This document shows positions 11,881 to 21,572 of a stretch of DNA of 64,000 bases, piece after piece. The first letter of the stretch is position 1. Every line of letters begins with the position of its first letter. Made by a program: the position numbers and the translations under genes. The DNA comes from Gamarada debralockiae (lineage: Eukaryota; Ascomycota; Leotiomycetes; Helotiales; Hyphodiscaceae): the NCBI GenBank assembly GCA_002803225.1, contig NXFV01000975.1, positions 95,521 through 159,520 on the forward strand. Direction: 5' to 3'. The notes beneath the pieces are model-generated. The model worked only from the letters and a program-made list of their open reading frames with translations, had not been told where the DNA came from and did not search any database.

Positions 11881-12671
11881 GTCTTTCGGGTCATTTTCAT
11901 TTCTCAAAAGGTCTGTGAGAAAGTCCAATCTTCCGTATACCTCATCTACGACGCTACAGAATGCCAATCATCGCGCCGAAAGCCCTATAGAGATGGCTGG
12001 GAAGTTTCTCGATCAGATACGCCTAGAGGTTCCTTTTACACTCTACTCTATTCTACACCAACTCCATTTGCTCCCAACTCCGTGACACAAACCGAGAATG
12101 GACACCGTCCTGGACGACCCTCTCCTTGGTGCATGTCAATCTTCGTCACTTCTAGGTCCTTCTCGGATCCTAGAAATACTGTGTCTGGTTACTCTCACAG
12201 CCTTTTGTTGCTACGTCCTAAACTTCTCTCGTCATTCTTGCAACGTCAACACCTCTGCCATGACGTCTTTGCTATACTCCGAATGTCGCCATCGTTAATT
12301 GATTGCTTCACGGACGCCAGATCCATAAACATATCGGAGCCGCCGTCAAGAATCAAGATTCTGGGAAATTTGAGACCTGTGGTCAAACGAATAAGAACAA
12401 TCCGAGGAAAAATACTGGATTTTGGAGCTACAGAGACCATCGTCTGATAGGACTGACTGGAAGCTTGGCAGGCTTAGAAGCAATCGCCGATGGCTCATAT
12501 GATATTCAATCACAGGAGAAGAGAAATCTATAATTATGCGAGTACCCTTCAATATTTCGCCATGATCAGGCCATAAACTCAAGCCTCCACCTCTTCAAAG
12601 GAACCACCGAACAGCAAACACCAAGCAATGTACCTGCAAGTTATCGCTACTAACTAGAGTCAACGTCTGTC
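11881..12671. other. No supported gene
   Basis: Only frames with non-ATG starts and no recognisable protein features are present. It includes the upstream region of the broken secreted-protein gene at 12672. Confidence 0.4.
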
Positions 12672-13227
12672 ATGCAATTCAAATCGTCCCTTCAAGCCGT
12701 GACGGCACTCCTCGCCTTCTCGGGCCTGGCTTCTATTTCCCTGCAATGCCTCCGCCAGCAGACGCCTGGCCGGCAGAGACAAGTCCAACGCCCGGTGTCG
12801 CCGGCTAAGTTAAGTTCCACCTATTCAATATTGTTTACCTGTCTTCACGCTGAATGGACCTTCCTCAACTTTCCATCCAGCGCTGACATCCGAATATCTA
12901 GCGCGATGGCACATTCTGGCAATTACCTAACGAATGGGTCACAGGTGACAAGTCGGTCGACTATCCCATCTTTACGTTCACTGCCGTAGGAACATAGGAG
13001 CAATGCTACACATTTGAAGCGGCTGGGGGATCGTTGGCTCTGTGAAGCTGAGCAATCAGACCCTTTGGTGCTGGGTTTATCCTTGGAATAACTGGAATTG
13101 CGCCAGGAACGACTTTTGGTCCATTGATGCCCCTCCGACGGGCACTGGCGAAAACATGACCTTTGGTCAACGGCGGGATCTTATCAATGCCTTCAATGGA
13201 CCAACTAGATCGAACCGTCCAGCATAG
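12672..13227 (+). pseudogene. Broken small secreted-protein gene
   Basis: ATG 12672 opens a signal peptide (MQFKSSLQAVTALLAFSGLA) followed by a shift out of frame. Related-looking coding sequence resumes at about 12902 (RDGTFWQLPNEWVTGDKSVD, then YPIFTFTAVGT). It is interrupted by TAG at about 12997-12999 before EQCYTFEAAGGS and then shifts frame again into LSNQTLWCWVYPWNNWNCAR up to the stop at 13225-13227. An intron may exist at about 12809-12885, but it cannot remove the TAG or the last shift. The parts together look like a ~150-aa secreted Trp/Cys-containing protein of unknown function. Confidence 0.5.
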
Positions 13228-13900
13228 GGGATTGGAATGATCGGGGAATAGTTTCTTACCTTAAGTGCTGCATGGAGGTGGTGGATGCTCCAGCGGCTTT
13301 TGTTTCCTCAGTAACTTCCCGTCGGATATTAGTTGGATGCAACTTTATTGGATTGGATATTCTTGGTGTTTTGGAGTGGTGGTTGGTGGAGTAGAGTGTG
13401 AATTTTGATGACGGTTGAAAAAGTTCTGCTTTTGTAGATGTTGGCGTTGTTGTGTTAGACTGAATTCGAACAATTCAATGGGTTACTTCATGAGAACACC
13501 GAAGCTGCAAGTTCTTCCGCATGTGACGCGACACATAGAAGATGGACGGGACTTCGTTCAGACCCATGGATGTTTCTCCTTGTTAATATTTTGATCTTGC
13601 AACTCTCTTGTTGGGTTTATGCTGCCAGAGTTATGGGGCTTCTATTCTGCGTAAGTTATGTACTCTAGAAAACTTCTTGTCTATAGCCCTTACTTAACAC
13701 CTTATCTAAAGCAAGAGCTTATTCGGAAGCGTATTCGGAGCCGTCATTCTTGGGAGGATATATATGCGGTGTGTGTTATTATGGATGAAGAAGGGTTGAG
13801 GTTAACTTTGAATTGAGTGCCTGCCTCTTCATCCGGTGTGCTTCTAGAGAGTGGAATTTAATGTCCTTCAATCAGCTCAAGCTCAAGCCTTAGAAACACT
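13228..13900. other. Intergenic, no gene seen
   Basis: Short frames only. It lies between the broken secreted-protein gene and the 3' end of the DUF2231 gene. Confidence 0.5.
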
Positions 13901-14607
13901 TCAGAGCCCCTCCCCCCCCTTAACATCCTTCCCCTTCGTCTCCCCCTCCTTTCTCTGCTTATACTCCAACCCCTTCCCCATCCTCTGCACCCCAACCCCC
14001 CTCGTAAAAACCAGCGTCCCACCCAAGAATGCTGCATACCCCATAGCACCCAGGATGAACCCACTGACGATAGTATTGCTCCCACTTGCACTATAACCCT
14101 CCACGTTCCTTCTCGTAAGCCAATTATAAACCGCCCCGGCTACCGAAGCATAGTTAAGCCAAGCATGAATTAACGTCATCTTAACCATCGGATGGAGGTT
14201 TCCAAGCTTGACATCCCCGGAATCAAAACTCCCACCAAAAAATAAATGGTAGGCTTCTGCAGCGCCAGTAATGACCGTGGGGATGGAGGTGAGGAGTGCG
14301 GCGACGGTACAAAAGTAGCTCATGGAGTTGAGGACAGGAATGTGGTCTGGGGAGAGGATTCTGCTTAGTATTGCTGTATGGTCGTAATTGGGCTGTGAGA
14401 AGAATGATGTTATGTCGAGGAGAGATGCGGTGAGAAGGAAGGTGAGAGGGTAGTGGACCAAGGCGGGGTGGATTGGGTTGCTGGGGTTTGGTTAGCTTTT
14501 GCTGTTATTTCCTAATTGGAAGTGGTAGTAGAGTGAGTAGATGGATACCCGTTCTTGCCAATCTTGCCAAGGGCAATATCGAGCGGAGATGGCATTTTGA
14601 ATGGCAT
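13901..14607 (-). CDS. DUF2231-type membrane protein (212 aa)
   Basis: Two exons, 14607-14549 and 14480-13901, with a 68-nt intron carrying a CTAAC branch site. Splicing yields MPSPLDIALGKIGKNG joined to NPIHPALVHYPLTFLLTAS. A second in-frame ATG at 14595 could be the start instead. The protein has the DUF2231 pattern (HPALVHYPL near the N-terminus, HPMVKMTLIHAWLNYAS in the middle) and about four membrane segments, with a charged Lys/Glu/Gly-rich tail. Members in bacteria and fungi are membrane proteins of unknown role. The reading frame is intact, unlike its neighbours on both sides. Confidence 0.82.
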
Positions 14608-15232
14608 TTTGATATCTTGACTTCGAGAAATATATGCTGTACTTTGTCTCGTATTGGTGTCGTATGATATGTTCGGCCAACTTAGGCCATGTGCTCCTGT
14701 ATTTTAATATCAACAGAGGACTGTCCTGGAAGGTTTTTGAGCGAAGTTGGATGAGAAGTTGAGTGGATATATTATGGTTAGCATGGTTACACAATATCCC
14801 GCCTTCAAGCCACCAAGCTGGATGTAGCCTAAGCCGGGAAGTAATTACCCCGCGTACTTGGCTGACAAGATTGGTTGATATAACATATGGCTCACTTATA
14901 GCAATTTATAGGTTCAGTTTCTATCAGCCTTGATCTAGCATGCTTATTCAACGAAAATGGACAAAGTGACATCACTCCTTTCAGTGGTGGTTCAAGTCCG
15001 TACCACATTCAAGTACCCAACTTCCACCAAGGGGAAAGAAGATATGCTTCAATTGAAGAGACTTATGAAATCAAATGCTCTAGCCCACCTCGCTTTTCAA
15101 GTAAATTGCTTCAACCTCGTTCCTTGCCAACCTTGAGTACTTCCTTGAGACAGTCCACTTCTCTTCGAGTAAACACCTCGAATGTTGAGAGACGAATTTG
15201 ATACTGATCCAGGTCTTTGGGATTGCTCTTCT
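14608..15232. other. Intergenic, no gene seen
   Basis: Upstream region of the DUF2231 gene and downstream region of the NmrA-like gene. No open frame here has recognisable features. Confidence 0.5.
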
Positions 15233-16050
15233 TTAAGGCCCCCACTGCCACATACCATACGTGTAGATGCTCTTGGCCCTCTTCATATCCCCATCCCCGA
15301 CCAAGTACTTCGTCTTCATCTTGACCCCGGTTGTGTTTTCAATTGTCCTAGCCACCTCCTCGATTGTCAACTGCTCGTTCTCTAGCTCAATAACATGGCC
15401 GTCAAACTTCTCTGGGTCCAGAAACGCTGCAGCTGCGAATTTACCGACATCAACTGCATCGAAATGAGCTGCAGTCGTTCCTGGAGGGTATGTCACCTCA
15501 ATGACGTGCTCGCTCTGATAAGAGGACGGATACTGATATCTCAGAGCAGCTCAAGATAGTTGTGCATGAGCCATCCAGGACGTAAGAAAGTTTTGAAGCG
15601 GATATCACTGGCCCGAACGGCGTCCTCGACGGCCTTCTTGCTCTGGTAAAACTCAGCCATGGCGTAATTCGGGTCATGGGACAGATATTCCTCGTGTTTC
15701 CCGGCTTTAAGTGCAGTCGAAACGACGATTGATGTGACGGTTGGCGCTGATGCTGCAGCTTGAAGGACATTTCTGGTCTGTCGAACTTCGGCTTCTGGAT
15801 GTTGCGGAGCAGGTCGGAGGTTCAGAAATATGCCGATGACTCCTTTCAAGGCTGGCTCGATGGTTGACTTGTCCTCCAGATTTCCTTCGAAGAGAATGCA
15901 GCCAATATCCCTCGGGGCTTTCGCTCGGCTGGAAGTTTTGTCGGTGACCAAGGCGTGAACGACTTTGCCATGTTTGAGGAGCTCAGCTGCAGTGGAAACG
16001 CCTTGTCGTCCAGTACGGAGAGTGACGAGGTAAGAGGGTTTGGAAGTCAT
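15233..16050 (-). pseudogene. NmrA-like NAD(P)-binding protein gene with one frameshift
   Basis: ATG 16050 starts MTSKPSYLVTLRTGRQGVST, a Rossmann nucleotide-binding N-terminus. The frame continues through FEGNLEDKSTIEPALKG and FLRPGWLMHNYLELL, then stops at about 15541. The rest of an NmrA-like protein (RYQYPSSYQSEHVIEV, PPGTTAAHFDAVDVGKFAAA, to the stop at 15233) lies in the next frame with no GT-AG intron possible between. One base is therefore out of register near 15535. The family comprises redox-sensing regulators and atypical short-chain dehydrogenases. Everything else looks well conserved, so this may be a recent lesion or a sequencing error rather than an old pseudogene. Confidence 0.7.
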
Positions 16051-17053
16051 GTGAATGAAAAATTCCGATAATGTTATTTGAAGAACAAAATGCCTTGGAT
16101 GGGATGTATGTTTATATATCAAGGGTCATGTATGATTCCTGTGCCTCTCCCATGCGATGCTTGACACCAAGCAGGTAGTGTTCAGTTTGTAATCCATGCT
16201 ATGTAAAAACCAATGGGAATTTGCTTCACCTGACGATAGGAATTGTTCGACTTCAAATGTACATCCATTCCTCCAATTGTTAATGATTCATAATCCAAAA
16301 GGAACTCACCATGAAACTCGGGACGCAAGTATCGGGTGCGTGTAAGTGCGAGAGTACGAGTGCGCGAATTCCGTTCTCAAGTTCGATCCCATTGCTTACC
16401 GATGCCTTCCTGTTTGGGCCGTTTCCGTCTCCGTCTCCTTGTCCGCCTCGGGCAGGATTTAATGAATCAAGGACTCCCAGCATTAGCTCCCAATTGCCCA
16501 CCGAAGTCATATCTAGCGCGCAGTTAGTGTGTGAAATGAGTCTAAGGTTGACTTCTGTGGATTCGAGGTTCGTGTACGCTGGCCCCCAAAATTTTTTTTT
16601 TTTTTTTTTTTTAAAGAAAAAGCACAGTGTACCTACAGAAATATGGTATCCAATATCTGGCGTTGAGGGTATGGGGATACAGAAACATTTGATAATCAAA
16701 ACTCCGTTGACTATATTTTACCTTTACCGCATTAATTGTAAGATCAGATATCGATCAATCTATGCTTTCAGCGATTTAAAACGGATGCTTTAGACAGCTA
16801 CGGCAGTCGATGCCAAGTTCAGTTGCAAAGCTAGAGTGAGCGAAGGCGGATTTCAGATGACAAGACTCCAATATGAGAATTCTAAGGCACTTTATGATAA
16901 CATTTTTTACACTTATTTTTGAAGTCTTGTTTCCGATGCTTTTATTTTCACAACCCATACCCCGCTTACCCTCTCGGACTAGCCTGCATTCACCCTTGTC
17001 AAAACACCGAACATGTCTTCAACCTCTTCTTGTCACCAAAAAAATTTGTAAAC
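16051..17053. other. Intergenic with a 21-nt T tract
   Basis: No supported gene. A homopolymer of 21 T runs from 16592 to 16612, followed by A-rich sequence. Read on the minus strand it resembles a poly(A) tail, but no retrocopy is recognised next to it. Confidence 0.5.
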
Positions 17054-17810
17054 ATGGCATCGCCTCATTATACGGAGCCAACTACCAATTACTGGCAAGA
17101 GATTCTCCCTTCAGACCAAGATTCCTCACCTCCATGGAAATATGGTGTCCCCGCGCGATTGCCCGATTCAAGAATCCTCATGCTCCCAATCCGGCCCCTG
17201 AATAACGAGGCCAACAACGCTGTCGCATCGCTTCTTGTCAACCATGCCGCTATAGATGTCGTTGCTGAACTTGGTGCTTTCCTCGCTGATGTTGTTCGAC
17301 CTTTTAATCCGGAAGTCATCATTGGGTTGCCAACACTGGGCTTGTCTCTCGCACCAATCGTCGCTCAACGCCTTGGTCTGAGTGAGTGCTTCGTTGACAT
17401 CTGATTGAGACGATCTGGACTGAAGATAGCGCATGCAAATAGAACGCTACGTCCCATTAGGATACTCGCGCAAGTTCTGGTACCAAGACGAACTCTCCGT
17501 AGATGTTTCATCAATCACGTCCCCCACCCTAGGTTTGAAAACGGTCTATCTGGATCCTCATCAGCTACCACTTGTTAAAGGCAAGAAGGTGGTCATTGTT
17601 GACGATGCTGTGAGCTCTGGCCGAACTCTGCAAGCTACTTGGGATATGCTTGAAAGAATTGGATGTGACATTCAAGCCTGTGGAGTAGTCATGAAACAAG
17701 GATCGAGATGGATGGACATCCTGGGTCCTGAGAGGTCCGCGAAGCTTGTTTACGTGCTGGACAGTCCACTGCTACGGGCTGTGGGGGATGGGTGGGATAT
17801 TCGACCCTGA
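17054..17810 (+). CDS. Purine-type phosphoribosyltransferase domain protein (231 aa)
   Basis: Two exons, 17054-17381 and 17443-17810, with a 61-nt intron (GTGAGT...AAATAG). The junction makes QRLGLKRYVPLGYSRKFWYQ, a continuous match to the usual family layout. The PRPP-binding loop is VVIVDDAVSSGRTLQ, near residue 160. A conserved pattern EVIIGLPTLGLSLAPIVAQR precedes it. The ATG at 17054 is preferred over the longer open frame because the family begins near there. These enzymes transfer ribose-5-phosphate from PRPP to a base in salvage pathways; the exact base cannot be told. Single gene, no obvious partners. Confidence 0.85.
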
Positions 17811-18297
17811 ACCGGGAACCAGGAAGTGTCACCGGGCCCCCCCGGAGGGCCGGGAGTAAAGCGCTGGAAAAAGCACCCTTATTTTACATAATATTTATAG
17901 AACTCCAGACCAGTGGCCATAGCCTCTGATTCTATCGTTTTTGGTACCTTGCACAGCGATCCAGTTGTGTCTTTACGTACATCTCGTCAGTCCGGCAACA
18001 TACGACCCTTTTATGGCATAGTGCTTACCACTAGTATTAGCCTAAACAACGTGCAAACCGTCATCTTGAAAACGTGGACGACTGAGCTTTTCCGAACCAT
18101 GATCGGATCTTCAAGTCACTATGTGTAATTCAAATGTGTGGCAGGATACAGGAAGACCCAAGTTTTAAGCTCACCTCGGCATTTGGGAAGTGCTATTTAG
18201 CTGACCACCCACCCTGCCGTTAAACTGGGTAATTCATAGCCGAGGTCATTAAACTCTACTTACTTTGATTGTTGCGAAGGAATTTCGCACAGAAAAT
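17811..18297. other. Intergenic, GC-rich hairpin-like patch
   Basis: A GC-rich self-complementary patch lies at about 17838-17862, just downstream of the phosphoribosyltransferase stop, and could be part of its 3' UTR. The remainder holds the promoter of the O-methyltransferase gene. Confidence 0.4.
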
Positions 18298-19577
18298 ATG
18301 GCAGATAGTGTACAGGACATTATCAAATCGGTCAATAAGATCAAATTCGAGGACGTCGAAGACAATGAGGTGGCGCGCGTCCAGGCCGTAGACGCCATGC
18401 GGAAAGCATTATACCGGTTGCAGCTTCCTACAGAGCGCATCGTGGAAAAGATGGTCGGGGAACCATTTATCTTCGCCGCACTGCAGACCTTTAAAGATCT
18501 CGGGATATGGGAGGCCTGGGCTGCGGATAAGGGGGATAAATCCATTGGAGACTTGGTGAAGATGGCTAACACTAACGTGGAAACCAACCTGCTCCGTAAG
18601 TTATTGGAGTACTAGCACGATAGATGTGATAACTAAACAGGTTCAGGTCGGCTGAGTCGGTTACTTGCCGCCGACAGCATCATAGAGGAGGTGACCGAGG
18701 ACCGATATAAGCCAACGGCTCTTTCGTTAGGCTTTGGCTGCCTAGAAGCAGCCTGGATACAAGCATTGTAAGCTCTGACAATATTTGATTATTGCGGCAG
18801 GTCTAACGTATTCGCTCAAGAACCGACCATTGGTCCATCGGCGCACAGAACTTGCCTACCTTCCTCAAGGACACTTCTTACCGCGAACCGGTCGACCCGG
18901 CAAATACAGCATACATCGTTGGCAACCCCGAGAAATTAGAGTTCTGGGCTCGCTGTAAGGCGAACCCGGCCCTCGAGGCCAGTTTTACTGGAATAATGAG
19001 CTCGTGGTCACGACATAAAGTTCCCTGGCCGTCATTCTTCGACACGAACCTTCTTCTGCAAGGTTTCGACGGCAACGGGCCGCTCCTAGTTGACGTCGGC
19101 GGCAACGTCGGCAACGATCTTGAATTCTTCCTTGAAAGGCACCGAGACGTTCCGTCTGGTTCACTTATCTTGCAGGATCGCCCCGAAACGTTGGTTGAAG
19201 CCAAGGTGAGCGAGAAAATCACAGTAATGCCCTACGATTTCTTTACACCTCAGCCGGTCGTCAACTCGCGGGCGTACTTCTTCCATGCAGTGTTCCACGA
19301 CTGGCCCGATTCAAAAGGTATACAGATCCTCCAACAGGTCGCCACAGCAATGAAGAGGGGCTACTCGAAGCTCTTGATCGCCGATATAGTGTTACCGCTT
19401 ACAGGAGCCTCGCTTCTCCAAACGACTTTAGACGTCCAGATGATGGCGGTCGTTGCGGGACTCGAGAGAACAGAGAGGATGTGGGAAAATCTCTTGGCGC
19501 AGGCTGGTTTCAAAGTTGTGAAGTGGTGGAAAGACCCTAGGGGCTATGAGACACTGATCGAAGCCGAGCTGGCATAA
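18298..19577 (+). CDS. SAM-dependent O-methyltransferase (393 aa)
   Basis: Three exons: 18298-18595, 18641-18767, 18821-19577; introns are 45 and 53 nt. Splicing joins NLLR to SGRLSRLLAADSI and WIQAL to TDHWSIGAQNLPTFL. The layout is that of fungal plant-type O-methyltransferases. An N-terminal helical dimerisation region comes first, then the SAM site LLVDVGGNVGNDLEFF (about residue 210), and HDWPD, whose His is the expected catalytic base. The C-terminus is WKDPRGYETLIEAELA. Such enzymes methylate hydroxyl groups of secondary metabolites. No polyketide or peptide synthase lies in the window, so it is either a stray member of a lost cluster or a stand-alone detoxification enzyme. It is bounded on the right by degraded repeat DNA. 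Confidence 0.9.
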
Positions 19578-19921
19578 CAAAATCCTCTACGATCTCCCGC
19601 ATTCTTCCTATCTCCGTAACAATGACTATCAAGTTTCGGCCACAACAAAATGAAGAATCACGTTTGGCAATGTGGTATCTCATCTTAATTATCCCGAATG
19701 TATTACGTACAAAGTAGGAGAGAGATGTCGAAATAGTGTTACGGACCTAGACTGACAAAGCTTCAACGTGTTGGTTGGAACGCTGATCTCTTCCTTGTTG
19801 GGTCTAGTCTTCTTCCTACACGATAAAGAAGCTCTACCCCGCTTTGAATTTTTACACTCCTTAGATATCTACATAGTCAAGAATTTGCGATATTTCACCC
19901 CGAAAACCGTCCCAACTAACA

Positions 19922-20024
19922 CAACGCCACTTTAAGTTGCGTCGAAACCTGTTAGACGCTATCTCTAAGGAAACCTCGGAAGCAATTTAGAACGAAACTT
20001 GCAACGCCACTTGAAGTAGCGTCG
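19922..20024. repeat. Pair of quasi-palindromic 23-bp repeats
   Basis: CAACGCCACTT(T/G)AAGT(T/A)GCGTCG occurs at 19922-19944 and 20002-20024. Each copy is nearly its own reverse complement, and the two differ at two positions. They could be the ends or internal repeats of a degraded element. Confidence 0.5.
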
Positions 20025-20322
20025 AAGCTTTCCAGGCAAAGAGCCCGGCTCGGCCAGGGACAAGTGACTACTCGAGAGGCTATAAATATGGTTAGAGTTG
20101 ACGACTTGATTGATTTAGCTTGCCAAATGTGGTCTATTTAACACGAAACCTTGCTGACATTAGGGGAGCCGAAGCGCCATCCCAACAAAAGGGCAATACA
20201 CTACATCTTGCTTTTTCTCTTCTCTCCTTAGCTTTAGATTCTCGTATGTAGGCAATCTACTTTGTTCAGGTCTAGCCCTATATGCAGCATCTCCCTGAAA
20301 CCCTAGATTACCTGAGCCGTTA

Positions 20323-20383
20323 CAGAGGTCCAAACCTCAAGTTTCTGCGGTATTCCGTTTGGTATCGATCGAAATAGATGCAT
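20323..20383 (-). pseudogene. Short HET-domain relic
   Basis: These 61 bp match the end of the HET fragment at 24817-24877. By hand alignment about 47 of 61 positions agree, and many of the differences are transitions. Only a few codons of the HET motif region remain. Confidence 0.45.
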
Positions 20384-20929
20384 ACTTAATTGACATCAAA
20401 GAGCAAAGCGAGCAAATTTATCCTTGGCAATCCTCGGCTCCCTATCTACAACTATCCCTATATATATACAAACGGCGATTTTTAATCCGATTTTAACAAT
20501 AGAAGTGTGTGAGACTTATTAAGGTATAAGCCAAAATCAAGATGTAGGGTCCAGGATACCCAAGCTCGTAATCGCTTGTGTATTATGCAGTATCGCATGT
20601 ACAGGACATTCTAACTGCCTAATTAGAGTAGTTTTAGAGGATTACTTTGTATTATATATACTCTCTCTGATTCTTTAATATTAAAAGAAAAATCTCAGTT
20701 CAATCAATTTGGTCAATCGAGCCACTTCATTTAAAGCTATAATTAGTAACATCCTGACCTCCTGATGGTTAATATATAATATATGCATTAGTAATAATCA
20801 TTTTACGAAATATATTAATATTTTAGAAATAAAACTAACCATAAGTACGAATCTACAAAACTCTTGTTCATACGTCTTTTACTATTATTGATGATATCGT
20901 GCGTTACAGCAGTAGATGTTTTGGGGCCC

Positions 20930-21306
20930 CAGGGTGTTGCAAGATAAACGGGACACTGGTCTGAAAACTAGCGATTTCCCACCAAAATCCAAGCAGTTTG
21001 AGAATCTTTAACAAACCGACGCCTAATAATATTTGGATAGGTATATTATATATTCCCCAAAGGGCTGCCTAATAAAAATATCATTAAAGAGCTATTAAAA
21101 GATTTAATGGTTATTTACCTAAAATTTAATAGAAAAAATTTCCTTTTTAAAATGATATACTTATATAAAAGCCAAATGCTTTTATAAAGCTATACGATAA
21201 AAACATATACTTCTAAGTCTTATGTCTCTCAGCCTTAGAGTATTTGGTCTATTCCTGTGGTTTTCGCTAATTTTAGGATCTGTCCCGTTTATTTTGCAAC
21301 CCTCTG
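20930..21306. mobile_element. Candidate hAT-like MITE (about 377 bp)
   Basis: The left end reads CAGGGTGTTGCAAGATAAAC and the reverse complement of the right end reads CAGAGGGTTGCAAAATAAAC. The similarity continues imperfectly for about 50 bp (both share CGGGACA). Ends starting CAG(A/G)G are usual for hAT elements. Possible 8-bp target duplications (left TGGGGCCC, right GTGGGGAC) match only loosely. It has no coding capacity. Confidence 0.5.
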
Positions 21307-21572
21307 GTGGGGACGTTATCGGCTTAGATAAGCCGGTATGCGATCGGATAAGACGCATATGATTCATCTCGTTTACTACCTAGCTTTGCCCACAAACTTG
21401 ATCAATTCCGCGGTTCGTATACGAGACTGCTAGCTTGTCTCCACGATAGACATTGCATACATCCATTGAAGTCGACACATATTAGCATTCAGGTGTCGTT
21501 TGAAGATTAGGATATTGAGAATGAATGCAGCCTGGAGATCAATTATTCTGCTCTAAAATCACTCGTTTATTA

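Larger units (their letters stand above)
19578..21572. repeat. AT-rich repeat block, no gene
   Basis: About 2 kb with stops in all frames and long AT runs (20600-21200). It contains two quasi-palindromic 23-mers, a HET-domain relic and a MITE-like inverted repeat, each listed separately. The right end holds the promoter of the HET gene. Confidence 0.6.

Noticed and set aside
14985..15005. GGTTCAAGTCC as a tRNA T-arm
   Set aside because: The flanking bases do not pair as a T-stem and no acceptor or anticodon stem is present.
16592..16612. Poly(A) tail of a retrocopy
   Set aside because: A 21-T run alone is not enough; no target duplication or processed gene is recognisable beside it.
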